Below, piece by piece: positions 53,977 through 63,794 of a stretch of 64,000 nt of DNA. A program made the translations under genes and the position numbers. The stretch lies in NCBI GenBank assembly GCA_937969505.1, contig CALBWA010000009.1, positions 1 through 64,000 on the forward strand, written 5' to 3'. The stretch's first letter is position 1; every line of letters starts with the position of its first letter. The notes beneath the pieces are model-generated. The model ran no database searches, was not told the DNA's origin, and saw nothing but the letters and a program-made list of their open reading frames with translations. The stretch is from an uncultured Erythrobacter sp. Its GTDB lineage: Bacteria; Pseudomonadota; Alphaproteobacteria; Sphingomonadales; Sphingomonadaceae.

Positions 53977-54822
53977 TCATCGTTCCTCAATCGACACATC
54001 GAACTGATCGATCCACATTACGCCTTCGCCGCGCATGATTTCCGCCCCCAGTTCAACATCAGCAATGTAAGCACCATCGAAGTTCAGATGTGCAAGCGGT
54101 TCGGCACGCAGCAACGCAACAGGATCAAATTCAGCTGCAAATCCTTGGTCCTTCGCGACGAACGCAACGTAAATCCATTTATTGGCGTTCGCGCCCGAAA
54201 CGTCGTGCCAAGTTTCGTCTAACCAAATCTCCCACTCCGTCCCATCTCGCATAACTGTGCCGATCCTTGCACCTGCTGGAGAAAGATGGTCGGCGGTCGC
54301 ATAGGTCCAGATCATGACCTCCGCCACGATACTCTCTGGTTCGGCCTTAGTGACAATGTCAGGGTTGTCTGTGAGCCACAAAGTAGTGACGATGTTATGC
54401 TCGGTTGGCCCATCAAGCTCCACTTGTGTGGTCACTCTCATCGTTCCGATACCGTCAATCTCAATCGGGAAGCGTGTATCCAATCGAGGTAGTGGATCCC
54501 AAGGTGACATGCCGTTCTTGGCTTGCGGTTGCGCGTATATCTCCCGGCCTGAATTCGGCCATTTCCAATAGAACCCCAAACGTTCGGCGTCTACCGGGTC
54601 ACGCACAATGCACTGAGTCCAAGGGAAATCTCCGGCCGCTTGGACGTTCCAGACGTTGTTGAAGTAGATTGCCTCTCCCTGGGGCACCTTGGCCCACGCT
54701 TCGCATTCAAGTTCTTCAGTTAGCGGAGCCACCCATTCCTGGGTTGTCTGCGGAGTGCAGGCTGAGGTTAGAGCAACAACGAGTGGCCAGAGCATTACGG
54801 TTTCATGTGCCAGAATCTTCAT
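53977..54822 (-). CDS. predicted lipoprotein with GH12 (endoglucanase/xyloglucanase-like) fold
   Basis: Lipobox LTSAC; IYFNNVWN...WTQC, VAEVMIWTY, C-terminal VELGAEIMRGEG, paralleling GH12 NNLWG / EIMIWL / GTEPF signatures. Confidence 0.6.
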   Translation of the reverse strand: MKILAHETVMLWPLVVALTSACTPQTTQEWVAPLTEELECEAWAKVPQGEAIYFNNVWNVQAAGDFPWTQCIVRDPVDAERLGFYWKWPNSGREIYAQPQAKNGMSPWDPLPRLDTRFPIEIDGIGTMRVTTQVELDGPTEHNIVTTLWLTDNPDIVTKAEPESIVAEVMIWTYATADHLSPAGARIGTVMRDGTEWEIWLDETWHDVSGANANKWIYVAFVAKDQGFAAEFDPVALLRAEPLAHLNFDGAYIADVELGAEIMRGEGVMWIDQFDVSIEER

Positions 54823-55027
54823 TGGTATCACCAGTCGACTGCAAGTGTGTGTCTGATCGATATACTACACTATAACGCTGGACAACACCGACGTTCGCAT
54901 TCCACCCCAATTGCAGTCATACTGGGGCAGCCTGAAGCTGCGACAAAGAATTCAATTGCTGGATAGGCCGCCGAGCCGCGAGTCCCCGCCTAGGCAGAAA
55001 CTCGCAGACTCGATTCGGCGTGCTCAA

Positions 55028-56140
55028 TCAAGAATGCGGGGTTACGAGGTATTTCTCGCCGGTTTTCATCTGGCGATAATCTTGGATCGCTTCCTTGGTC
55101 AGCATCTCTTCTAGATTGACCTTAGCCTTGTAATGCGAGGCGAAAGTGGTCGTCAGGTTCTGCTGAACGCGGGTGCGCATTTTGACCACGGTTTCCATGC
55201 CCGCATTGGCCAGAAACGGTGTCAGCAGGAATCCTGAAACGGTCCATTGCAAGCCATAGGACGGGGTAAGAATGGTCGGGCCCAGGTCCAGTCGGCCGTA
55301 CATGTACATCTTCTTGTCCTGATTGGAGCCATAGCGCGAGAATTCATCCATCTGGCTGGCCGCAACCTGCTCCATCGCTTTCAGCACGCCATCGGTGGCC
55401 TGTCCGCCACCTATCGGATCGAAGCCGAGGAAGGCGCCCGTCGCCGAAATCGCTGCACGCAATTGCGCCATGTAATCATCATCCGATGAGTTCACGACAT
55501 GCTCAGCGCCCAGACCTTTCAGCAACTCGACATGCTCTTGCTTGCGCACGATATTGACCAGCTTCATTCCGTCTTCGAGGCAGATCTTGTTGAGCATCTG
55601 ACCTAGGTTTGATGCTGCGGCCAGATGAATGATCGCATCATGACCTTCCATCCTTGCGGTCTCGACGAAAGCCAATGCAGTCATCGGATTGACGAAGCTG
55701 GAGGCACCCTGTTCGCTGGTGTGCTCACCCAGTGGCAGGCACATCATCGCATCAGGGATCGCATATTGAGAAAAAGCATTGCCCGGCACACAGGCCACGC
55801 GCTGACCCATCAGCGCTTTGGCCATGTCGCTATCGCCGGTGGCGATGACGGTGCCGGCACCCTCGTTCCCGGCGGGCAGACGCTGTCCATGACGGCCTTT
55901 TTGACCCGACAAGAAAGGCTCGGGCATCTGCGCCACAACCTTGCCGTGAGAATATTCCGCATTGTCGAAGTCCGCCGCGCTGGTCAGGATCGCAAGATCC
56001 GACGGGTTGATCGGGGCCGCTTCCATCTTGACCAGAACCTGATTGCCGGTTGGTTCGGGAAAGCTTGCCTCGGCCACTTCCAGTGTCAGCGTGCCGCCCG
56101 CATCGAGGGTGGTAAAAAGTTGCTTGCCGGTGGTGGTCAT
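55028..56140 (-). CDS. zinc-type alcohol dehydrogenase/quinone oxidoreductase family (MDR)
   Basis: GNEGAGTVIATG, NPMTALAFVETARMEGHDAIIHLAAASNLGQMLNKIC; RBS aggagag before ATG 56140. Confidence 0.85.
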   Translation of the reverse strand: MTTTGKQLFTTLDAGGTLTLEVAEASFPEPTGNQVLVKMEAAPINPSDLAILTSAADFDNAEYSHGKVVAQMPEPFLSGQKGRHGQRLPAGNEGAGTVIATGDSDMAKALMGQRVACVPGNAFSQYAIPDAMMCLPLGEHTSEQGASSFVNPMTALAFVETARMEGHDAIIHLAAASNLGQMLNKICLEDGMKLVNIVRKQEHVELLKGLGAEHVVNSSDDDYMAQLRAAISATGAFLGFDPIGGGQATDGVLKAMEQVAASQMDEFSRYGSNQDKKMYMYGRLDLGPTILTPSYGLQWTVSGFLLTPFLANAGMETVVKMRTRVQQNLTTTFASHYKAKVNLEEMLTKEAIQDYRQMKTGEKYLVTPHS

Positions 56141-56235
56141 TGCGGTCTCTCCTGTAAAAGTTTTCACCTCGCTAGGCGTGCAAATCGGGCTTGGCTAGGG
56201 TGACGTTAGGTCAACTTGGCCCGCGCTGGACGGCT

Positions 56236-56979
56236 TTAGTCGGAGTAAATCGCTTCAACAAAATACAGGCCATGGGGCGGTGCATTAAGGCCCAATTCCT
56301 GCCGGTCGGCAGCGGCCAATGCTGCGGCGACACGCTGTTCTTCCCATGATCCGGCCCCGACGAGTTTGAGGCAACCCACCATGCTGCGCACCTGATGATG
56401 CAGGAAGCTGCGCGCAGCGGCATGAATGTGAATTTCCGATCCGACCCGCTCGACATCCAGCCGATCAAGTGTCTTGACCGGATCCTGGGCCTGGCAATGG
56501 GCAGAACGGAAGGTGGTGAAGTCATGCCGACCGACCAACGCTTGGGCCGCGCGATGCATCGCCTCTGCATCGAGCGGCTGTGCGACATGCCATACCCGGT
56601 CGCGGTCCAGCGTCACTGGCGCCCGGCGATTGGAAATCCGGTAGAGATAACGCCGTCCGGTGCAGGAAAAACGCGCATGCCATCCATCATCCACCACTTC
56701 GCAATGGGTCACGGCAATCGGGTCAGGCCGCATTTTGGCGTTGAGCGCTTGCATCAGGCGAAACGGTTCGAACGGCTTTGCAATGTCGATGTGGCTGCGC
56801 ATGGCGAGGGCATGGACACCGGAATCGGTTCGCCCGGCGCTGAACAGCGTCACATCCTCGCCCGTGATTGCTGCGGCGGCATCCTCTACCGATTGCTGCA
56901 CGCTGGGGCCATGCGGTTGGCGTTGCAGCCCCATGAAGGGCGTGCCGTCAAATTCCAGGGTGAGGGCAAATCGGGTCAA
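56236..56979 (-). CDS. truA: tRNA pseudouridine(38-40) synthase
   Basis: [29 protein letters not shown]. Confidence 0.96.
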   Translation of the reverse strand: MTRFALTLEFDGTPFMGLQRQPHGPSVQQSVEDAAAAITGEDVTLFSAGRTDSGVHALAMRSHIDIAKPFEPFRLMQALNAKMRPDPIAVTHCEVVDDGWHARFSCTGRRYLYRISNRRAPVTLDRDRVWHVAQPLDAEAMHRAAQALVGRHDFTTFRSAHCQAQDPVKTLDRLDVERVGSEIHIHAAARSFLHHQVRSMVGCLKLVGAGSWEEQRVAAALAAADRQELGLNAPPHGLYFVEAIYSD

Positions 56980-57881
56980 TCGAATATCGCCCCAGTGGCG
57001 ATGGCTGTGCCGCGCAGGAACTCTGCCCGGTCCATCGCCGGTTTCCCAGCGCGTTGCAGGCAGATGGGACGCAGAGCACCTTCACCGCAGGCAATCGTCA
57101 GATCATCGTCCAGCACTTCACCTGGCTGACCAAAACCATCAACCCGCTCTGCTCTCAAGAACTTGACCCGCACACCGTCAATTTCGCTCCACGCGCCGGG
57201 GAAGGGGGCAAGGCCGTGCATGTGTCGTACCAGTTCTGCGGCCGGCCGCGACCAGTCGATGCGTGCCTCGGCCTTGTCGATCTTGGGTGCATAGGTCGCA
57301 TTGTCATCATTCTGCGCGACGGGAATGTGGATCGCCAGATCACGCAAGGTGCCGACCATCAATTGCGCGCCAAGCTCGGCCAGTTCCTCGGTCAGCTCGC
57401 CAGTGGTCTTGTCCTCGATCGGGGTGCGAACGGTGGCCAGCATGGGGCCAGTGTCCAGCCCCGCCTCCATCTGCATGATCGTCACCCCCGTGCCGGGATC
57501 ACCCGCCATCACCGCGCGGTGTATGGGGGCCGCCCCGCGCCAGCGCGGCAGGATGGAGGCATGGATATTGATGCAGCCATGGGTGGGCGCATCAAGAATG
57601 GGCTGTGGCAGGATGAGGCCATAGGCGGCCACCACTGCCACATCGGCATTCAGTTCTGCAAATTCTGCCTGAGCTTCAGCGGATTTAAGCGATTTGGGCG
57701 AGCGGACCTTGATGCCCAATTGCTCAGCCATTGTCTGGACGGGCGAAGGTTGCAGCTTCTTGCCACGGCCGGAGGGGCGCGGCGGCTGGGTGTAGACGCA
57801 CACGATCTCGTGCGCCGCCTCGTGCAGGGCGACCAATGCCGGAACGGCAAAATCGGGTGTTCCCATGAAAATTATGCGCAT
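56976..57881 (-). CDS. fmt: methionyl-tRNA formyltransferase
   Basis: [44 protein letters not shown] 57881 within the longer ORF. Confidence 0.96.
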   Translation of the reverse strand: MRIIFMGTPDFAVPALVALHEAAHEIVCVYTQPPRPSGRGKKLQPSPVQTMAEQLGIKVRSPKSLKSAEAQAEFAELNADVAVVAAYGLILPQPILDAPTHGCINIHASILPRWRGAAPIHRAVMAGDPGTGVTIMQMEAGLDTGPMLATVRTPIEDKTTGELTEELAELGAQLMVGTLRDLAIHIPVAQNDDNATYAPKIDKAEARIDWSRPAAELVRHMHGLAPFPGAWSEIDGVRVKFLRAERVDGFGQPGEVLDDDLTIACGEGALRPICLQRAGKPAMDRAEFLRGTAIATGAIFD

Positions 57882-57933
57882 GGCGTGGTGGCGGGCCTTT
57901 CTTGAACCGTGCGAAGCCCCTATCTCTCCCCCC

Positions 57934-58530
57934 ATGGCATCGCAAGAGATTGAGGCATTGGCCGGGGCTTTGGCCCGGCTTCCCGGACTGGGCCCGCGCT
58001 CGGCCCGGCGTGCTGTGCTGTATCTGGTAAAGAACCGCGAACAGGCTTTGCCCGCGTTGCTCGACGCGCTGGGCGCGGTGCAGGAAAAACTCCTTGAATG
58101 CGAGATATGCGGCAATGTCGACACGCGCGACCCCTGCGGGATTTGCGCTGATCCACGGCGCGATATGAAATCGCTGTGTGTGGTGGAAGATGTCGCCGAT
58201 TTGTGGGCGCTGGATCGCTCGCGATTGTTTTCCGGCAAATATCATGTGCTGGGCGGAAAATTGTCGGCGCTGGACGGTGTCGGACCAGAAGATCTGGCGA
58301 TTGCCTCGCTGCTCTCGCGGGTCGAGCAGGGCGGCGTGGATGAGGTCGTGCTGGCGATGAATGCCACGCTGGAGGGGCAGACGACAGCGCATTACATTGC
58401 CGAGCGGCTGGAGGCTTTTCCGGTGCGCATCACCGCGCTGGCCCACGGTCTGCCTGTGGGCGGAGAGCTAGACTATCTCGACGAGGGCACACTGGCGCAG
58501 GCGCTGCGGGCGCGGCGTCCAGTGGATTAG
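57934..58530 (+). CDS. recR: recombination protein RecR
   Basis: [19 protein letters not shown], zinc motif [16 protein letters not shown], Toprim [12 protein letters not shown]. Confidence 0.96.
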   Translation: MASQEIEALAGALARLPGLGPRSARRAVLYLVKNREQALPALLDALGAVQEKLLECEICGNVDTRDPCGICADPRRDMKSLCVVEDVADLWALDRSRLFSGKYHVLGGKLSALDGVGPEDLAIASLLSRVEQGGVDEVVLAMNATLEGQTTAHYIAERLEAFPVRITALAHGLPVGGELDYLDEGTLAQALRARRPVD

Positions 58531-58592
58531 ATGCATCACTGATCGGCTTGTTGCGCTTGCGACAGCAAGCGAGAGGCACTATCTGAGCCCCT

Positions 58593-59174
58593 ATGGCTAT
58601 TCGTGAAATCCTTGAAGTCCCGGATCCCCGGCTCAAAATCGTTTCCAAACCCGTCCCGGCAGAGGAGTTCAATGACGAACTTCGCACGCTGGTCGAAGAC
58701 ATGTTTGAAACGATGTATGACGCGCCCGGCATTGGCCTTGCGGCAATCCAGGTGGGCGTGCCTCAGCGTGTGTTGGTGATCGATCTTCAACCCGAGGACC
58801 CCGACGCCGAGCCGGTCGAGTGTGACCACGATCATGGCGATGGCCATGCGCACACCCATCCCGCCACAAAGAATGATCCTCGCGTTTTCATCAATCCGGA
58901 AATCATCGATCCGGCAGAAGACCTCGCGACCTATCAGGAAGGTTGCCTGTCGGTGCCTGAAATCTTTGCCGATGTAGATCGCCCCGCGACCTGCACGGTG
59001 AAGTATCAAGACCTTGACGGCAAAGAGCATGTCGAACAACTCGATGGCCTGATGGCGACCTGCATCCAGCACGAGATGGACCACCTCGAAGGCATTTTGT
59101 TCATCGACCATCTGTCGCGCCTCAAACGCAATATGGCGCTGAAGAAGCTGAAGAAATTGCGCACTGCGGCGTAA
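58593..59174 (+). CDS. def: peptide deformylase with His/Asp-rich insertion
   Basis: [31 protein letters not shown] motifs; internal [20 protein letters not shown]. Confidence 0.95.
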   Translation: MAIREILEVPDPRLKIVSKPVPAEEFNDELRTLVEDMFETMYDAPGIGLAAIQVGVPQRVLVIDLQPEDPDAEPVECDHDHGDGHAHTHPATKNDPRVFINPEIIDPAEDLATYQEGCLSVPEIFADVDRPATCTVKYQDLDGKEHVEQLDGLMATCIQHEMDHLEGILFIDHLSRLKRNMALKKLKKLRTAA

Positions 59175-59183
59175 TTTGCTTTT

Positions 59184-59323
59184 CGAACACGCATCCGCGT
59201 GTTCGTCCTCGGGGCGGTTCCTACGCTACGCTACGGGCCCCTACGGGCGGCCAGTCGGCCTTGCGGTTCGAAGTTTCGAACCGTTTGCTGTAGCTAATCG
59301 TCACCCCGGACTTGATCCGGGGT
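59184..59323. repeat. cluster of three perfect hairpins/palindromes in the def-rmuC intergenic region
   Basis: CGAACACGC-ATCC-GCGTGTTCG (59184-59205), GGTTCGAA-GT-TTCGAACC (59265-59282), ACCCCGGA-CTTGA-TCCGGGGT (59303-59323). Confidence 0.8.
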
Positions 59324-59389
59324 CCAGCTTTCTTTGGAAAACTTGCATCACCACTAGCGTTCCGGTTCCGTTCCGCTTAGGTTAGGCGG

Positions 59390-60784
59390 ATGGATCCGAC
59401 AATTCTTGGCATTATCGCACTCATTTTCGGCCTGCTGGCTGGCGCTGCCGCTGGCTGGTTTTTTGGCTCGCGCCCCGTCGCTGATTGGAGGGCGCGGTTT
59501 GAAGAGCGCGATGGCGAAGCGAAGAAATCTGCAGAAGATCTAGCGCGCATGACGCCGGAATTGGCGACCATGTCCGAACGCGCAGCCCGCGCTGATGCTC
59601 TGGCGGCGGACCTAGACAAGGCGCGGGAAGAAAATTCCACCTTCAAGGCGGAGCGCGCCGGTTTTGCCGAGCAGAAGCGTCTGCTGGAAGAATCGCGTGA
59701 AAAGTTGCTCAAGGAATTCGAGAACACCGGCGCCAAGGTGCTCGAAATTGCTCGCGAGAAATTTGATGCCGAGGCGAGCAAGCGCCTGACCGAGGCAGAA
59801 GCCAAAAACAAGGAAGCGGTGGCAGGCTTGCTCAAGCCGGTGGGCGAGCGGCTGGAGAAATACGAACGGCAGGTCGAAACGCTGGAGAACCAGCGCAAGG
59901 ACGCCTTTGGTCAGCTGACCGGGCTGATCCAGTCGATGCGCGAAGGGCAGGAAGAGGTCCGGCGCGAAGCTCAGCGACTGGGCAATTCGCTGACCAATGC
60001 GCCCAAGGCGCGGGGCCGGTGGGGTGAACGCGCGCTACAAAACCTGCTCGAGCAATGCGGGCTGGCCCAGCACACCGATTTCCTGATGGAGCACTCCGTT
60101 GAAACCGAGGAAGGACGTCTTCGTCCCGATGCGATCATCAATGTGCCCGGCCAGAAAAAGCTGGTGATCGATTCCAAGGTTTCGCTTAACTCCTATCAGG
60201 CCGCGTTCGAGGCTGATGATGAAGACACGCGCAAACGCGAGCTGGAAATGCACGCAAAATCAATGCGCAACCATGTCCAGACGCTGAGCGCCAAAAGCTA
60301 TCAAAGCCAGTTTGAGGAAGCGCCGGACTACGTCATCATGTTCATTCCGGGTGAGCATTTTGTCACCGCCGCTCTCGACGCTGATCCCACGCTGTGGGAC
60401 TTTGCCTTTGAACGCCGCGTGCTGCTTGCCACGCCGACCAATCTTGTCGCGATCGCGCGCACCGTGGCGCAGGTCTGGCGGCAGGATGGATTGGCCAAAG
60501 AGGCGCAGGAAATCGGCCGGCTGGGTGCAGAATTATACGACCGTTTGCGGGTTGCGGCCGATCACCTCAAACGTGTGGGAGGTGGGCTGGAAACGGCGGT
60601 CAACAATTACAACAAATTCGTCGGCAGCTTTGAACGCAATGTCCTGTCTTCCGGCAAGAGACTGGCGGACAAGGGCATTGAAATCGGCAAGCGCGAGATT
60701 GACGAGGTGCCACTCGTCGAAAGCTCGCCCCGATATAACAATGATGATTTGTTGACCGATGCATCCGGCGAGGCTGCTGAATAG
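59390..60784 (+). CDS. rmuC: DNA recombination protein RmuC
   Basis: N-terminal TM, coiled coil, GRWGERALQNLLEQCGL, VIDSKVSLNSYQAA, PTNLVAIARTVAQVWRQD. Confidence 0.94.
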   Translation: MDPTILGIIALIFGLLAGAAAGWFFGSRPVADWRARFEERDGEAKKSAEDLARMTPELATMSERAARADALAADLDKAREENSTFKAERAGFAEQKRLLEESREKLLKEFENTGAKVLEIAREKFDAEASKRLTEAEAKNKEAVAGLLKPVGERLEKYERQVETLENQRKDAFGQLTGLIQSMREGQEEVRREAQRLGNSLTNAPKARGRWGERALQNLLEQCGLAQHTDFLMEHSVETEEGRLRPDAIINVPGQKKLVIDSKVSLNSYQAAFEADDEDTRKRELEMHAKSMRNHVQTLSAKSYQSQFEEAPDYVIMFIPGEHFVTAALDADPTLWDFAFERRVLLATPTNLVAIARTVAQVWRQDGLAKEAQEIGRLGAELYDRLRVAADHLKRVGGGLETAVNNYNKFVGSFERNVLSSGKRLADKGIEIGKREIDEVPLVESSPRYNNDDLLTDASGEAAE

Positions 60785-60790
60785 GTCTTC

Positions 60791-61609
60791 TCAGACTTTC
60801 AACGCCGCCAGCACTTCATAGGCCAGAACTGCGCCAGCAACCGAGGCGTTAAGGCTATCGGCCCTCCCGCGCATCGGCATGGTGACGCGCAGGTCGCATG
60901 CGGCCTCATAATCTTCCGGCAGTCCTTGCGACTCATTTCCCACCAACACAAAGCATGGGGCGGAATAGGGCGCACCGCGATAGGGCACCGCATCGCGCAG
61001 GGATGCTGCCACCAATTGCCCGTCTCCGGATCGAAGCCACGGCAGAAATTCATCCCACGAAGCGCGGGCAACGCCAACCGTGAACAACGCGCCCATGCTG
61101 GCGCGCACCGCTTCGACGGAAAACGGATCGGCACAATCATCAATCAGGATCAATCCGCCGGCACCCACCGCATCGCAGGTGCGCAGCATGGTACCCAGAT
61201 TGCCAGGATCGCGCAGTGCTTGAGCGACCAGCCAGATATTCGCGCGAGTGCGGTCCAGCTTGGCCAGCGATGTGTCGAATTCGGCAAACATGCCGGCGAC
61301 GGCCTGCGGGTTAGACTTACCGGTGATTTTGGTCAGAATATCAGACGAGGTCTCGATCACATCTCCGCCATGGGCCAGCACATCCCGCTCAAGCTCCGCG
61401 AGCAGCGGGTGCGGGTCTCGGGCGCTCGACAGCACCAGCGTTTCGGGAATGTGACCACTTTCGCGCGCGTCAGTAAGCAGTCGCAGTCCTTCGGCGAGAA
61501 ACTTGCCGGAAGCCTTGCGATGCTTCTTCTCGCGCAGGCTGCGCAGATACTTGACCGTGGGATTGGAATAGCCGGTGATCTCTCGCCGGCCAGATTGGAT
61601 CTCGCTCAC
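60791..61609 (-). CDS. TrmH/SpoU family RNA methyltransferase
   Basis: QALRDPGNLGTMLRTCDAVGAGGLILID, FVLVGNESQGLPEDY, VTMPMRGRADSLNASVAGAVLAYE. Confidence 0.92.
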   Translation of the reverse strand: MSEIQSGRREITGYSNPTVKYLRSLREKKHRKASGKFLAEGLRLLTDARESGHIPETLVLSSARDPHPLLAELERDVLAHGGDVIETSSDILTKITGKSNPQAVAGMFAEFDTSLAKLDRTRANIWLVAQALRDPGNLGTMLRTCDAVGAGGLILIDDCADPFSVEAVRASMGALFTVGVARASWDEFLPWLRSGDGQLVAASLRDAVPYRGAPYSAPCFVLVGNESQGLPEDYEAACDLRVTMPMRGRADSLNASVAGAVLAYEVLAALKV

Positions 61610-61616
61610 TGGACGG

Positions 61617-61895
61617 TCACTCTTCGCCGAAACCGTCTTCGATCAGAGCAGCCAGATCATTCATCACAGCGTCGGCATCTTCGCCAGACACAATCAGTTC
61701 GACATCATCACCCTTGGCCGCGCCCAGCATCATCAGGCCCAGGATTGAACCGCCTGCGGCCTCGTTACCATCCTTGGCCACCTTGACCGTGACATTATCC
61801 GGCAATTCGCTGACGGCGCCAACGAATTTCGCACTGGCCCGCGCGTGCAAGCCGCGCTTGTTCACGATGGTGAGGGACCGGCGCTGCTCGCTCAT
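61617..61895 (-). CDS. HPr-like phosphocarrier protein
   Basis: VNKRGLHARASAKFVG (phospho-His), GGSILGLMMLGAAKGD (regulatory Ser). Confidence 0.92.
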   Translation of the reverse strand: MSEQRRSLTIVNKRGLHARASAKFVGAVSELPDNVTVKVAKDGNEAAGGSILGLMMLGAAKGDDVELIVSGEDADAVMNDLAALIEDGFGEE

Positions 61896-62317
61896 GCCTT
61901 GGCCCGCTTCTTGCCCTCGTCCGCTTCGAGGAATTCGCTGGCAACGGTGATGTAATTGCGGCCCGCGCTTTGGGCTGCGGCAACGGCATCAACCACATTC
62001 ATGCTCTTGCGCGCGCCAGCCAACCGGATCAGCATCGGCAGATTGATGCCAGCGATGACTTCAACATTGCCTGCGTCGAGTAGCGAGATCGCAAGGTTGG
62101 AAGGGGTGCCGCCGAACAGATCGGTCAGAATGATGACACCGCTGCCCTGATTGACGTTTTCGATGGCGTCAGCAATTTCGGCGCGCCGCACTTCCATATC
62201 ATCACTGGGGCCAATGCAGATGGTCGCTACCGCATCTTGCGGACCAACCACATGCTCCATCGCGTCGATGAATTGTTCGGCCAGGCGGCCATGGGTAACC
62301 AGGATCAAACCGATCAT
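61892..62317 (-). CDS. PTS mannose/fructose-type EIIA component
   Basis: ILVTHGRLAEQFIDAMEHVVG, GVIILTDLFGGTPSNLAISLL. Confidence 0.92.
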   Translation of the reverse strand: MIGLILVTHGRLAEQFIDAMEHVVGPQDAVATICIGPSDDMEVRRAEIADAIENVNQGSGVIILTDLFGGTPSNLAISLLDAGNVEVIAGINLPMLIRLAGARKSMNVVDAVAAAQSAGRNYITVASEFLEADEGKKRAKA

Positions 62318-62378
62318 AGGATTAAGTAAGGTCCGTTATTATTTTCAGCGCGACGCCGAGTTTGCCTATACAGGATTA

Positions 62379-63311
62379 TCAACGCGTCATCCCCTCAATT
62401 TCGTCGGTTGTGCGCGTATCCAGATTTCGGTGGCGGACAGTGGGCGAAAATCCTGAGCTTCGCAAGCCCTGCGCCATCTGTTCCGCTGTGAACACCGATC
62501 GGTGACGCCCACCCGTGCAGCCGAATGCAATATGGACGTAGCTTTTCCCTTGCGCCTCATACAACGGCAACAGGGTAACCAGCAGATCGCTGATCTTGCC
62601 AAAACTCTCGCTGAACGCAGGGTCACCCATAATGTGCTCGCCAACGGCCTGATCGAGGCCGGTTTGCTCGCGCAGCCCCGGCACCCAATGCGGATTGTCG
62701 AGAAAGCGCATGTCGAACACCAGGTCAGACAGAGGCGGCATTCCACGGGCAAAGCCGAAACTGGAAACTGTGATCATCATCGGCTTGGCCAGATCACTGG
62801 CAAACAGTTCGCGAACATGTTGCTGCAAATCGTTGGAACTCATGTCGCTGGTGTCGAGCACCCGGTCGGCCCAGCTCCGCATTGGCTCCAGCAATTCGCG
62901 TTCCGCCCGGATACCTTCCTGCAACGGACGTTCGTGCGCCATGGGATGCCGCCGTCGCGTCTCATTATAGCGGCGCTCCAGCTCGCCCGAACTGCAATCG
63001 ATAAACAGGGTGGATACGGCCAGATTGTCGCGCGCTGCCAAGTCATCAATCAAAGTGATGATTTTTTGTGGGACAAAGCCACGGGTGCGCGAATCGATGC
63101 CGATCGCCAGGGGGGCTTGCTGATTGCCCGGCTTGGACACCAGGCCTCTCAGCAAGCGAATGGGGAAATTGTCGATGATCTCCCAGCCCAGATCCTCCAG
63201 CACCTGTAACGCGGTTGTCTTGCCCGCACCGGATAGTCCAGTGACGAGCAGAACGCGCTGTTTTTCAGGCGCAAGCGCCGGTTGAGAATCAGAGGGCACA
63301 GCTGAAGTCAT
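62379..63311 (-). CDS. rapZ: RNase adapter/nucleotide-binding protein RapZ
   Basis: VTGLSGAGKTTALQVLEDLG, FDMRFLDNPHW, AFGCTGGRHRSV. Confidence 0.95.
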   Translation of the reverse strand: MTSAVPSDSQPALAPEKQRVLLVTGLSGAGKTTALQVLEDLGWEIIDNFPIRLLRGLVSKPGNQQAPLAIGIDSRTRGFVPQKIITLIDDLAARDNLAVSTLFIDCSSGELERRYNETRRRHPMAHERPLQEGIRAERELLEPMRSWADRVLDTSDMSSNDLQQHVRELFASDLAKPMMITVSSFGFARGMPPLSDLVFDMRFLDNPHWVPGLREQTGLDQAVGEHIMGDPAFSESFGKISDLLVTLLPLYEAQGKSYVHIAFGCTGGRHRSVFTAEQMAQGLRSSGFSPTVRHRNLDTRTTDEIEGMTR

Positions 63312-63359
63312 GGCGTACTACTGCGCTCTGACAAGCCAATGATAAAGAGAATTCCTTGT

Positions 63360-63794
63360 CTATTCCGGCAGTCGAGTGGCGTGCACACGCAGTGCCCACT
63401 CGGCTCGCAAGGCCTGCGTTGCATCGCCGGGGCAGAACGCCAGGGTGGGTATGTGCCCATCCAGCAAGGTGCGGGTGGGCAATTGATCGGGGTAGCGGGC
63501 AGCATTCGGCGTAAGGGACAGGATCAGCGCGAGCGGCGCACTGACGCACGGGAGCTGGACAATGCCGACATTGCGGATTTCGAGTTTGCCAGCGATGTTG
63601 GGCGGCGGCGAGGCGATCAATAGGCCGCCCTGCATGGTTAGCTTGATCCCGTCATCGCCGATCAATTTCGCCCCACGATCAAGCAAAGCCAGTGCCAGGC
63701 TGGATTTGCCCGAACCGGGCTGGCCCTCGATCATCAAAGCCCGCCCTTCGATGGCGACCGCGGTGGCCTGCACCAGAATGCTCTTGCTACTCAT
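63360..63794 (-). CDS. hprK: short HPr kinase/phosphorylase
   Basis: LMIEGQPGSGKSSLALALLDRGAKLIGDDGIKL; short alphaproteobacterial form. Confidence 0.9.
   Translation of the reverse strand: MSSKSILVQATAVAIEGRALMIEGQPGSGKSSLALALLDRGAKLIGDDGIKLTMQGGLLIASPPPNIAGKLEIRNVGIVQLPCVSAPLALILSLTPNAARYPDQLPTRTLLDGHIPTLAFCPGDATQALRAEWALRVHATRLPE

Noticed and set aside
56976-58238. 420-aa extended fmt ORF
   Set aside because: The N-terminal ~119 residues overlap recR and precede the canonical [16 protein letters not shown] start at 57881.
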